From NCBI GenBank assembly GCA_964571855.1, contig CAZNDO010000001.1:558001-622000 (forward strand): a stretch of 64,000 bases of DNA, in the 5' to 3' direction. Position numbers and translations under genes: made by a program. Shown in pieces: positions 53,362 through 62,432 of this stretch (position 1 is the first letter of the stretch; every line of letters begins with the position of its first letter). The notes under the pieces are model-generated. The model did not search any database, had not been told where the DNA came from, and worked only from the letters and a program-made list of their open reading frames with translations. The stretch is from CAYYFX01 sp964571855. GTDB lineage: Bacteria > ARS69.

Positions 53362-54588
53362 TCAGCGGGCGCCTTCGTCGGTGATGGCGCCGGCGACCAC
53401 CACGCCCGTGCAGTGCGACGTCCACTCGAAGGGGTCGCCGTCCCACAGCGCCAAGTCCCCGTCCTTGCCGACCTCGAGCGAGCCCACGCGGTCGGCCACG
53501 CCGATCACGCGGGCCGCGTCCAGCGTGACCGCCGCGAGCGCCGCGTCCCGGGGGAGGCCGAACGCCGCCGCCTGCGCCGCCTCGAAGAGCACCACGCGCG
53601 TCTTCGGCACGTATCCCTCGTACCCGCTCTGCAACGCGAAGGGGATGCCGGCCGCGTGCAGCTTCGCCGGCGTCTCGAAGCTGATGTTCTCGGTCACGCT
53701 GCCGGTGGAGCCGGCGCGGTACATCGTGGGATGCACGATCACCGGGACCTTCGCCGCGCGCAGCTCGTCCAGCACGAGGTGCGCCTCCGCGCAGCCGTCC
53801 AGCACCAGCCGGAATCGGAACTCCTCCGCGAGCCGCAGCGCCGCCAGGATGTCCTGCGACCGGTGCACGGTGACGAGCAACGGCACGTCGCCCGCGAGCA
53901 CGGCCACCAGCGTCTCCATGCGCAGGTCCCGCTCCGGGCGGTCCTTCGGGTCCTTCGCGTCCGCCTTGCGCCGGTACTCGCCGGCCTTCACCAGCTCCTG
54001 GCGCAGCATGGCCACCACCTTGGCGCGGGTGCCGGGGGCCTTGTCGTGGTCGGGGTTCGTGGCGCCGGAGCCGAGCGTGGCGGCCACCATGGCGGTGCGC
54101 ACCAGGACGGCGTCCTCCACCGTACGCCCGTACGTCTTCGCCACCAGGGTCTGCCCGCTGACGGCCGCGCCCGGCGCGTGGCCGGTGTGCACCGTGGTCA
54201 CGCCGAGCCGCCGCACCCAGTCCACGAGCGGATCGCGCACGTTGAACGCGTCCACCGCGCGCAGCTCCGGCTGGATGGCCTCGGAGCGATCGCGCTGGTC
54301 CTGGTCGTGCGGGATGTTCATGGCGCCGCTGAGGCCCACCGTGGAGTGCGCGTCCACGAGGCCCGGCGTGACCACGCGCGCCTCCAGCACGCGCAGCCCC
54401 GGCGGCACGGCGACCCCGGCCGCGGGGCCGACGGCGGTGATCCTGCCCGCTTCGATCACCACGACGCCGTTCTCGATCACGCCTCCCGAGACCGTGTGCA
54501 CCTGTTCGCCGCGCACGGCGACCTGCGCGGTGGCCGTGGCCGCAGCCAGCAGGCCCGCAACGAGGACGGCGGCCGCCGCGCGACTCAT
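53362..54588 (-). CDS. Exported amidohydrolase-fold protein with degenerate metal site
   Basis: 408 residues from ATG 54588, sharing ATGA with the upstream gene. A signal peptide (AAVLVAGLLAAATATA) precedes an amidohydrolase fold: VSGGVIENGVVVIEAGRITAVG, TPGLVDAHSTVGLSG, and the end GSLEVGKDGDLALWDGDPFE. Where an active member has HxH, this one has DAHST. Where the neighbour has HTHRHDD it reads VTVHRSQDI. The metal ligands are therefore partly lost, suggesting a non-catalytic or altered partner of the adjacent protein. Confidence 0.85.
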   Translation of the reverse strand: MSRAAAAVLVAGLLAAATATAQVAVRGEQVHTVSGGVIENGVVVIEAGRITAVGPAAGVAVPPGLRVLEARVVTPGLVDAHSTVGLSGAMNIPHDQDQRDRSEAIQPELRAVDAFNVRDPLVDWVRRLGVTTVHTGHAPGAAVSGQTLVAKTYGRTVEDAVLVRTAMVAATLGSGATNPDHDKAPGTRAKVVAMLRQELVKAGEYRRKADAKDPKDRPERDLRMETLVAVLAGDVPLLVTVHRSQDILAALRLAEEFRFRLVLDGCAEAHLVLDELRAAKVPVIVHPTMYRAGSTGSVTENISFETPAKLHAAGIPFALQSGYEGYVPKTRVVLFEAAQAAAFGLPRDAALAAVTLDAARVIGVADRVGSLEVGKDGDLALWDGDPFEWTSHCTGVVVAGAITDEGAR

Positions 54589-55922
54589 CGCCCCTCCTCG
54601 TCGTCGAAGCAGCACCACACGAAGTGCTGCGGCTGGCTGGCGCCCCACCCGCCCACGGCGAAGAGGCGGTCGTCCGGATCGTCACGGTCGAAGACGCGCA
54701 CGCCGTCCACCCAGGTCTCCTCCACCTGCGTGTACACGCTCAGCGGATCGCCGGAGAGGATCACGAAGTCCGCGTCCTTGCCGGGTTCCAGCGAGCCCAC
54801 GCGAGCCGCCAGCCCCAGCATCTCCGCGCCCGCGAGCGTGAGCGCGCGCAGGGCGCCCTCGCGCGACATCCCGGCGCGCACGGCGAGGCCGGCGGAGCGG
54901 AGGAAGAGGCGGCTGTCCGTGATGGGATCGTCCGTGTGGAAGGCCACCGGCACGCCCTTCGCCTCCAGCACCCCGCCGGTCTTCCAGTCGATCTCCATGG
55001 CCTCCTGCTTCCCGCCGGGGCTGTCCAGGACGATGATCGAGCACGGCACGTTCGCGGCCGCCAGCTCGTCGGCGATCTTCCAGGCCTCGCTCACGTGGTG
55101 CAGCACCACGCGCAGCCCGAACTCCTTCGCGATGCGCAGCACGGTGATCACGTCGTCGTGGCGGTGCGTGTGGTGATGGATGACGCGCCGGCCTTCCATG
55201 GCCTCCACGAGGACCTCGAGGCCGAGGTCGCGCTCCGGCCGGTCCTCCGGCTTCTTCGCGCGCACCAGCTTCGCGCGGTACTCCTGCGCCTTCACGAACT
55301 CCGCGCGCACGAGGGCGGCGGACTTGCCGCGCGTGCCGGGGAACGGGGCCTCGTCCTTGCGCTGCGGGTTCGTGCCGTTCGCCATCTTGAGGCCGCCCAG
55401 CGCGCGACCGTCCGCGTCGCGCAGCAGGAGATCATCCAGCGTGCGGCCGTCGCGGAACTTCGCGTAGATCGTCTGCCCGCTGATGAGGTGCCCGGATCCG
55501 GACATCACGTTCGCGGTGGTGATGCCGCCCGCCTGCGCCTTCTGGATGCCGGCGTCGCGCACGTCCCAGGCGTCCAGCACGCGGCACTCCGGCTGGATGG
55601 GATCCGACCCGTCCGCCGCCCAGGGGCCGCCGACGTGGGAGTGCGTGTCCACGAGGCCGGGGAGGAGGGTCTTGCCGCGGAGGTCATGGACCTCGGCGTC
55701 GGCGGGGACGGGGACAGCGGAGGACGGGCCGACGGCCACGATGCGGTGGTCGCGGACGAGGAGGGTGCCGTCCTCGATCGGAGCGGTCGCGATCGGGAAG
55801 ATGCGGGCGTGGGTGAAGGCGCGGGGGGGGTCGGCGGCAGAGGAGGCGGTCGCGGTCGCTGTAGCCAAGAGCGTGAGGGCGGCGGCCATGGTGGACGCGG
55901 CCCGAACAGGAAGCGGCACCAA
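54585..55922 (-). CDS. Exported amidohydrolase
   Basis: 445 residues from TTG 55922, chosen because GGAGGT lies 7 bases upstream; ATGs at 55889 and 55964 are alternatives with poor sites. A signal-like stretch (MAAALTLLATATATASSA) leads to the amidohydrolase fold: FTHARIFPIATAPIEDGTLL, LPGLVDTHSHVGGP with the HxH pair, GRRVIHHHTHRHDDVITVLR, HHVSEAWKIADEL, and FHTDDPITDSR with the late Asp. It ends GSLEPGKDADFVILSGDPLS, as imidazolonepropionase-like enzymes do. The substrate is unknown. It is coupled to the degenerate copy downstream. Confidence 0.88.
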   Translation of the reverse strand: MVPLPVRAASTMAAALTLLATATATASSAADPPRAFTHARIFPIATAPIEDGTLLVRDHRIVAVGPSSAVPVPADAEVHDLRGKTLLPGLVDTHSHVGGPWAADGSDPIQPECRVLDAWDVRDAGIQKAQAGGITTANVMSGSGHLISGQTIYAKFRDGRTLDDLLLRDADGRALGGLKMANGTNPQRKDEAPFPGTRGKSAALVRAEFVKAQEYRAKLVRAKKPEDRPERDLGLEVLVEAMEGRRVIHHHTHRHDDVITVLRIAKEFGLRVVLHHVSEAWKIADELAAANVPCSIIVLDSPGGKQEAMEIDWKTGGVLEAKGVPVAFHTDDPITDSRLFLRSAGLAVRAGMSREGALRALTLAGAEMLGLAARVGSLEPGKDADFVILSGDPLSVYTQVEETWVDGVRVFDRDDPDDRLFAVGGWGASQPQHFVWCCFDDEEGR

Positions 55923-56001
55923 GGGCGTGACCTCCGCTGGCGGATCCGGAGCGGAAGCTATCATGCCAGCTCGGTGGGTGCACACCCGATCGACGTGCCA
56001 G

Positions 56002-56565
56002 CTACCCCTGAGGACGCCTCGCTGCCTTCGCGTTCGCCGTGGTCACCACCAGCCGAGCCTCCGACAGCGTGCCGAGCAGCGCGCGCTGCCCCGCGGTGAG
56101 CCCGTCCCCGTTTCGCAGCGGGGCCGTCAGCACGAAGCCGTAGTCCGGCGCGCCGAGCGCCACGATCTCGTCCACGATCTGGGTGACGTTCAGCCGAAGC
56201 GTGCCGGTCGTTTGCCCCGCCGGGATCGTGACCTCATCGAAGTACGACTCGTCCAGGTCGCCGCCCGGGCGGTTCCAGGGAGTGGTCCACGTCGCGCCCT
56301 GCCCACGCCAACCGCGTGCGAGTCCGTAGACCGTGATCTCCAGGTCACGTTCGAGCGTCCGCGAAGGAAGCGGGAGCTCCAGGAAGGCGCTCGAGACCAC
56401 GACATCCTGCAGTGCGCCCACGGACTCGAAGCCAAGAAGCACCCGTCCGGTTGCGACGGGGCTCGCGATGACCCGGGCCTCCGCGAGCGGAAACACACGA
56501 CGCTCGGCCAAGCTGGCCTGCGGAAGGGCGAGGATCGCCAGGGCGACCAGGACGCTGCACTTCAT
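56002..56565 (-). CDS. DNRLRE-like exported beta protein (cassette 2, third gene)
   Basis: 187 residues from ATG 56565 with AAGGAG upstream. A clean signal peptide (MKCSVLVALAILALPQASLA) precedes the same kind of domain as at 15152-15706: LGFESVGALQDVVVSSAFLELPLP, DLEITVYGLARGWRGQGATW, TLRLNVTQIVDEIVALGAPDYGFVLTAP. It lies 14 bp after the beta-helix gene. The pairing with that gene is conserved in both cassettes, which makes a joint role likely. Confidence 0.65.
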   Translation of the reverse strand: MKCSVLVALAILALPQASLAERRVFPLAEARVIASPVATGRVLLGFESVGALQDVVVSSAFLELPLPSRTLERDLEITVYGLARGWRGQGATWTTPWNRPGGDLDESYFDEVTIPAGQTTGTLRLNVTQIVDEIVALGAPDYGFVLTAPLRNGDGLTAGQRALLGTLSEARLVVTTANAKAARRPQG

Positions 56566-56579
56566 GGTCAGCTCCTTGC

Positions 56580-57866
56580 TCAACGGTACATGGCCTTGAT
56601 GCGGCCGAAGGACGTGGGCTCGATCGCAACGCCGCCGCATCCGGCGCCGAGTGCCCCGACCGGTCCGCAGGAGGGCGTGGGCGGGAAGAGGCAGGGGGAG
56701 TCGTCGCGGACGGTGAGGTCCAACGCGGGGAGATCGCAGAAGAGGGGATCTGCCGTGAAGTCGGTCGGAGCCGGCGCGCCCCCGCCGCCGAAGTCGCCGG
56801 CCGTGTTTCCCCAGAAGAGGTTGCAGCCGCTCGTGAAGGACGTGCCGCTGACGAAGCGAACCGCCGGGCGAGGCGAGTGAGCGACCACATTGTTGTGGAA
56901 GGATCCGGTTGCTCCCATTGCGGCTGCGAACGCCGCCCCGTCCAGGCCCGCGTAACAGCCCACGAACGTGTTTGAGTGAACCTCGTGGCTCCCAGCCAGA
57001 ACCACTATCCCACCCCCGCTTCCGTTCGCAGCATAGACCGAATCGTAGGCGAAGACGCAGAAGCGAATCGTACCGCTACCCCAGGCACGGAGGCCGGCTC
57101 CGATGAACGACTCCGCGATGTTCCCCTGGAAGAGACATCTTTCCACGAGGTACCCGCTCGCGCTCTGCAGGTTCAGGGCGGTTCCATCGCCAGGACCTCG
57201 ATTCCTAACGAACTGGCAATCCTGGAAGATCGCCGGTCCGTCTCCGGGATCGTAGTTCGTCTGGACGCAGATGCCGGTGTTCCCCTCGAACCGGCACCGT
57301 GTGAGGTGGATAGGGGTCAGGCTGGCCAAGACGACGCCGTCGACGGAGGAGTTCCCGACCACCTCGCAATCCGTCATCGTCAGCGGGCAGTTCCCCGCGT
57401 CCACTGCGATCCGATTGCCCTCGAAGCGACACGATCGGATCTCAAGCCCGTCCGAGTACAGACCCACCACCGCGTCCCCCCTGCCCGATGCCCCCGTCAG
57501 CGTCATCCCTTCCAGCCGCAACGGTCCTTCCCCCGGCCGCTGAATGAAGACGACGTCCGCGACGTAGACCCCCTGATAGCCCCCAACGTCCAGGACAGTT
57601 ACCCCGGCCCCCGCCCCCTGAAGCGTGACGCCACCTCTGGCAAACGCACAGGCCGAGAGCTGATGGCTACCGTTCTCCGCGACGATCACGCGCGTCGCCC
57701 TTTCAGTCCACGTCCCGGGACCGATCACTACGGAATCTCCCGGCACCGCCAAGTCCACGGCAGCCAAAACGGTCGCCACGTCCTCGGGCACGTGAATCGT
57801 CGCCCCCACGGCCGGGTCGGCCGCCAAGAGCAGACCGGGAACGGCCACCACGCCGATCGCGCGCAT
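56580..57866 (-). CDS. Secreted right-handed beta-helix protein (cassette 2, second gene)
   Basis: 428 residues. It opens with signal-like VVAVPGLLLAADPAVGA then TIHVPEDVATVLAAVDLAVPGDSVVIGPG, matching the entry of the cassette 1 protein. Beta-helix coils follow (LEIRSCRFEGNRIAVDAGN, CEVVGNSSVDGVVLAS, RFEGNTGICVQTNYDPGDG). The end also matches: CNLFWGNTAGDF, TADPLFCDLP, LTVRDDSPCLFPP, GPVGALGAGCGG and F-G-R-I-K-A-M-Y-R beside W-G-K-I-K-G-Q-Y-R in cassette 1. It starts 3 bp after the upstream gene. No catalytic residues stand out. Confidence 0.82.
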   Translation of the reverse strand: MRAIGVVAVPGLLLAADPAVGATIHVPEDVATVLAAVDLAVPGDSVVIGPGTWTERATRVIVAENGSHQLSACAFARGGVTLQGAGAGVTVLDVGGYQGVYVADVVFIQRPGEGPLRLEGMTLTGASGRGDAVVGLYSDGLEIRSCRFEGNRIAVDAGNCPLTMTDCEVVGNSSVDGVVLASLTPIHLTRCRFEGNTGICVQTNYDPGDGPAIFQDCQFVRNRGPGDGTALNLQSASGYLVERCLFQGNIAESFIGAGLRAWGSGTIRFCVFAYDSVYAANGSGGGIVVLAGSHEVHSNTFVGCYAGLDGAAFAAAMGATGSFHNNVVAHSPRPAVRFVSGTSFTSGCNLFWGNTAGDFGGGGAPAPTDFTADPLFCDLPALDLTVRDDSPCLFPPTPSCGPVGALGAGCGGVAIEPTSFGRIKAMYR

Positions 57867-57869
57867 CGC

Positions 57870-60630
57870 CTATCTCCCCGCCGGCAGGAGGACCACCTTC
57901 CGCGTGTGTCGGAACTGGGAACACTCCACACGCAGGAAGTATACACCGGCCGCCACGGTGCCCCCTCCCTCTGCGGAACGGTCCCACTGCCACTCATGGT
58001 ACCCCGCCGACACCGGTCCCTCGCCGATCCGGCGCACGAGCCGCCCTCGCACGTCGTAGACCGCCAAGCGGATTATGGAGGGCACCGGTGCGGCCAGAAC
58101 CCACGAGACAGCACCGCCCGTCGGGTTGGACCCTGCGGCGGCCAACGACCACCGGATCGGGAGCGGGTTCGTAGTTGTGCACGCGAGAGTTCTCCAGCAC
58201 CGCCGTGCTCGCGTCGGCGAAGTAGACCCCGCGCAGCCCATACCCGACGTCGCATCCGTTCAGGATGCCGACGCCGCCGGCCGCGATCGTGATTCCGGCC
58301 CAGTCGTCCCCGCTCACGCTATCCTTCGCGACGCTCTCGAACCAGACCGAGTCCGGGGGAGTCGCCTGCGTCACAAGCGAGCCGAGCACGATGAGGTCCG
58401 TCTTGCCGGTCGTTCCGAGCTCATCGTCCCCCGCTGGGGGCTCGACGGCCACGACCCGCGTTGGACCGTCCAGGAGCCACTCCGTGCCCTCGGGGATCCG
58501 GACGTCCCGCATCAGCAGGATGTCCGAGGCAACACTGCCCGAGTAGGCGATGTGCTGGAGAGTGGGCGCGGTCGCCGATCCGATCCGCACGCCATCCACC
58601 GCGTCCCGGATCGCCGCGTTCTCGATCGCACTGGCGGCAGCATCCGCACCCGCGGTGAAGGTGATTCCTCCCCAAGCCCCGCCGGCTTCACCCGTCAGCT
58701 CCGCGGAATCGACTGCGTCCCCCACGAGGCGGAGCGCGCCGTTCACGATGAGGTCGCACACGTCCGCGTGTCCGGCCGCGTCGTCCGCCTCTGGGAAGTA
58801 GGCCCCGGCCACGCGCACCGGCCCGGACAGGTCCCACACCGAGCCCGCGGCGATCGTCACGTCGCGCGCGAGGTAGATGTCCGCGACCCCGCTCGCCGAG
58901 AACTCGAGGTCGCCCAGCGCTGGAGCCTCGGCGGACGAGATCCGCATGCCGATGACCGCCCCCTCGATCGTGACGTGCTCGATCGAGCTGGTCGCCGCGG
59001 ATGATCCGGCAGGAAACACGATGCCGCCCCACTCCCCGGGCGCCCCTGCCCCGTCGTAGGGGGCGAAGGTGATGGGATCGTTGGCCGTGCCGACGGCGAT
59101 GAGCCGCCCGCTCACGATCAGGTCCACCTTCTCCGAGCCGGCGCCTGCCTCCGCGAAGATCCGCGTCCCCGGCTCGATGGTCAGCGTCTTCCCCGCCTGC
59201 ACCTCGAAGTCCCCGTCCAGGTACACCGCGCCCGACCACGTCACATCCGCGCTCTCCAGCGTGTCCGCGATCGCGTGACCCGTCCGCACCCAGACCTCGT
59301 AGTCGTCGTCCGATCCGGCCACGGGGAAGTCGTCGTCCGCGCTGATCCAAGCGACGCGAACCGTGTCTCCTCGCGCAACGTAGACCGGCCGCCCGGAGGT
59401 CGTTCGACGTTCCGGCACCACCTCGGTGGGCGTCGACCAACTGCCGGGACTCATCGGGCTCCGCGAGAACGTGTGGTAGATGCGCGTCGTGTCGTCGGGC
59501 GCCCACGCCTGCCCAACCTCGTTGGGCCCGCCTCGCGGCTCTTGGTACATCACGTGGAACGTTCCGGATCCGCCGTCGACGAACAACGTCACTCCGCGCG
59601 ACTGCACTCCGTCATCCGGCGACACCTGGACGGGGTCTTCCCAGTCGAAGGGGGTCACCGAGAGGTCGAGCCGGCTGAGGAAGACCTCCACGATCCCGGT
59701 GGCAGAGTCCGGCGCCACGAACGAGTAGTAGAGGTACGGCCCCGGCAGGAGCGCCACATCGCTTTCGTCCAAGCCGAGGTCCGGCTCCAGCAACGCCGGC
59801 GTCCACTCGTGAATCACCGACTCCGAGAGAACCCAGTCCTGGCCCGGACCGGGGTATGGGCCATGGAGGTCCACCACTCGGGTGGTGTCGCCCAGCCGCC
59901 TGCCGAAGAAGTGCACGAGGCCCGTGTCATCCACGACAAGGTCCGATATCCCCGCCCCCGGGCCGGCCACCCGGGATCTGGCGTCCCATAGACCGTCGTC
60001 CGCGCCCACGGCCTTGCGGCTGTAGTACTTCGAGCCCTCCCCCGGCACCCCCCAGATCGCATGCAGCGTGTCGGCAACCGCCGTTTGCAGGAAGAGACTC
60101 GGGCCTCCGCCGGCGGCGGTGCTCACGAGGAACGACAGGGAGTCGGCGCTCCAGTGGGGACCGCCTCTCCGCTTGTACCCGATGTAGAGCCCGGAGGCCG
60201 GGGTGGCGAGCGGGTGGGGCGTCACCTCGGACACGAGGTGAATGTCGCCGTCCCTGTCCTCCACGATGTGGTGATCGGTCGAGGACCGATGCCCCCCTCC
60301 CAAGCCCTCCTCGATGTTCGTGAAGAGCTCGCGACGCGCCCACGCGGACGCCCACGTGGAGTCCGGATGGAGACGCACATAGTAGCCGCGGCCCCAGGTG
60401 TTCGCATTCTCCGGGTTGTCCCATACGCGCACGATGAGGTGCATCGCGACATCGGCGGTTCGTCCCGGCTGTGCGAACTCGGGGATCGCTCCGTAGTCAG
60501 GGAGCCCGGTGTCGGTCACCTGGATGCGCGGCTCCCAGAGCCAGCCGGCACTCGCCGCGGGGACGACGGTCAGAACCACTACCGCCGCAAGCGCCAACGT
60601 GCGGGGCCAACGAGCGACCGATGTCCACAT
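57870..60630 (-). pseudogene. Exported beta-helix giant of cassette 2, frameshifted before its FlgD-like tag
   Basis: From ATG 60630 (GGAGGT upstream) a signal peptide (LALAAVVVLTVVPAASA) leads to a propeller-like domain (HRSSTDHHIVEDRDGDIHLV, GLVHFFGRRLGD). A beta-helix domain resembles cassette 1 (VTWSGAVYLDGDFEVQAGKT, GAGAPGEWGGIVFPAG, CDLIVNGALRLVGDAVDS). The frame holds to NSRVHNYEPAPDP near 58165 and then turns to nonsense, running on to 57994. The expected linker and tag (WSLAAAGSNPTGG, LAVYDVRGRLVRRIGEG, GVYFLRVE, KVVLLPAGR) continue in another frame, ending at 57870. One extra base, real or a sequencing error, would explain it. There is no M6 protease domain, unlike cassette 1. Confidence 0.75.
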
Positions 60631-60782
60631 GTTCCTACCTCCTGCATGCCTAGACGGAAACGGCTGCCAAAGGAAGCGCTGCCGGCGTTGGGCGAAGCCA
60701 CGCGCCCGGGGCGCGAGCTTCCGCCGGCGTGTCAGGCGGCAAGCAGCAGCGGTTGGAGAAGTCGGCGCGCGGAGATCAGGCG

Positions 60783-60807
60783 GCGAGGCGGGGCGAGGCG
60801 GGGCGAG
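60783..60807 (-). repeat. Leader repeat of cassette 2: GCGAGGCGGG x2.5
   Basis: Two and a half copies of the decamer GCGAGGCGGG (plus-strand reading) lie between the predicted promoter and the ATG at 60630. One copy of the same decamer stands in the cassette 1 leader at 21271-21280. Confidence 0.65.
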
Positions 60808-60868
60808 AACGGCGGGTCGCGTTGGGATGGTCACCGGGCACAGCCTCCTAATGCCCTCGACTTGCGAT

Positions 60869-60897
60869 AAGCTAACGAGACGATGTGCGTGCGTCAA
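60869..60897 (-). promoter_or_regulatory. Sigma-70-like promoter of cassette 2
   Basis: On the minus strand TTGACG (60897-60892) and TAGCTT (60874-60869) are separated by 17 bases, and CCATTGAC is shared with the cassette 1 promoter. The leader to the ATG would be about 230 bases. In the rest of this divergent gap (60631-61182) I see only the leader repeat and no second promoter I would defend for the Msr gene. Confidence 0.55.
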
Positions 60898-61182
60898 TGG
60901 ATTTCTTTCAACCTCGATTGCGGCTGACATTTGTCATCGGCCTTTGGGGTCGTGTCGTCCTGCTCCGCCCCGCAGCAGCGTCGCGCGACGTCGCACTCCC
61001 AAAGTCCTCCGCCCTGCACGTCCGGCCGTGCCGGTGGCGCGACCGGGGGGTGCTCGGGCAGGGGCGGGCGGCGGTCGAGCGGGGGGCCGTTTCTTCCGGT
61101 GGGGGGCTGATGCCGTGCTGGCCAGTCACGGAAGCCGCCGTCGGCGCGTATCCCGGGCGCCATGGAGAACCCGGAGGCAGGC

Positions 61183-62325
61183 ATGAGCACGACGCGGTGG
61201 ATCCTCTCGATCGCAGGACTGGGCGTTTTGGCGCTGGTGTGGGTCGGTTTCGGGCGCGCGGGCGGGGCCGCCGGCGGGAGCGGCGTCGCCGGGGAGGACG
61301 CCCGGGCGATGACCACCGGGACGACGCAGACGGCGAACCCTACCGGCACCTGGACCACCTTCGTGAAGCCCTCCGAGGACGTGCTCCGCGAACGCCTCTC
61401 CGACCTCGAGTTCCGCGTGACGCAGCGCGAGGGCACGGAGCTGCCGTTCCGGAACGCGTACTGGAACGAGCACGCCGACGGGATCTACGTGGACATCGTC
61501 TCCGGCGAGCCGCTGTTCAGCTCCGCCGACAAGTTCGACTCCGGCACCGGCTGGCCGAGCTTCACGAGGCCGCTGCTCGACGCGAACGTCGTGCGACACG
61601 AGGACCGGTCGCTCGGCATGGCGCGCACGGAGGTCCGCTCGAAGCGGGCGGACTCGCACCTCGGCCACGTCTTCGACGACGGCCCCGCGCCCACCGGCCT
61701 GCGGTACTGCATCAACTCGGCGGCGCTGCGCTTCGTGCCCGCCGCGGAGCTGGCCGCGCAGGGGTACGGCGAGTTCGCCGCGGCGTTCGCTTCGTCCGCC
61801 GCGGACCCGGCGGCCGGCGCCTCCGCGGCGGCGCCCGCGGGCACGGAGACGGCGGTGCTGGCCGGCGGCTGCTTCTGGGGCATGGAGGACATCCTCCGCG
61901 AGATCCCCGGGGTGGTGGACACGCAGGTGGGCTACACGGGCGGCGCCGTGAAGGACGCCACGTACGAGGACGTGCACACCGGCGCGTCCGGGCACGCGGA
62001 GGCGGTGCGCATCGTCTTCGATCCGGCGCGGCTGTCCTACGCGGAGTTGCTGGACTGGTTCTTCCGCATGCACGATCCCACCACGAAGGACCGCCAGGGG
62101 AACGACATCGGCTCGCAGTACCGCTCCGCGATCTTCTTCACGAGCGACGCGCAGCGCGAGACCGCGGAGCGCGTGAAGGCGGAGATGAACGCGTCCGGGA
62201 AGTGGAAGCGACCCATCGTGACCGAGATCGCGGCCGCGGGCCCGTGGTACGACGCGGAGGAGTACCACCAGGACTACCTGGAGAAGCACCCGAACGGGTA
62301 CACGTGCCACTACCTTCGGTGGTGA
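61183..62325 (+). CDS. msrAB: Membrane-anchored MsrB-MsrA fusion, methionine sulfoxide reductase
   Basis: 380 residues from ATG 61183, set by GGAGG five bases upstream. One N-terminal membrane segment (TRWILSIAGLGVLALVWVGF) anchors the protein outside the cytosol. MsrB follows: FRVTQREGTELPFRNAYWNE, FDSGTGWPSF, HLGHVFDDGP, and RYCINSAALRF with the catalytic Cys. The usual zinc CxxC pairs are absent (GIYVDIVSGEPLF), so this is the zinc-free type. MsrA follows with GGCFWGMEDI, GYTGG, GHAEAV, and YHQDYLEKHP. It repairs oxidised methionine in exported proteins. The B-then-A order occurs in some bacterial fusions but is less common than A-B. Confidence 0.93.
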   Translation: MSTTRWILSIAGLGVLALVWVGFGRAGGAAGGSGVAGEDARAMTTGTTQTANPTGTWTTFVKPSEDVLRERLSDLEFRVTQREGTELPFRNAYWNEHADGIYVDIVSGEPLFSSADKFDSGTGWPSFTRPLLDANVVRHEDRSLGMARTEVRSKRADSHLGHVFDDGPAPTGLRYCINSAALRFVPAAELAAQGYGEFAAAFASSAADPAAGASAAAPAGTETAVLAGGCFWGMEDILREIPGVVDTQVGYTGGAVKDATYEDVHTGASGHAEAVRIVFDPARLSYAELLDWFFRMHDPTTKDRQGNDIGSQYRSAIFFTSDAQRETAERVKAEMNASGKWKRPIVTEIAAAGPWYDAEEYHQDYLEKHPNGYTCHYLRW

Positions 62326-62432
62326 GGCGCGACCCGCGGCTCGCGCGTGCCGCACCGGCCCCCGTGAAGCCGGCGCGGCGACGCGCACGCCGCTGACGGA
62401 ACGGCGCGCCGGACCTTCGCCCGGCGCCGCCG

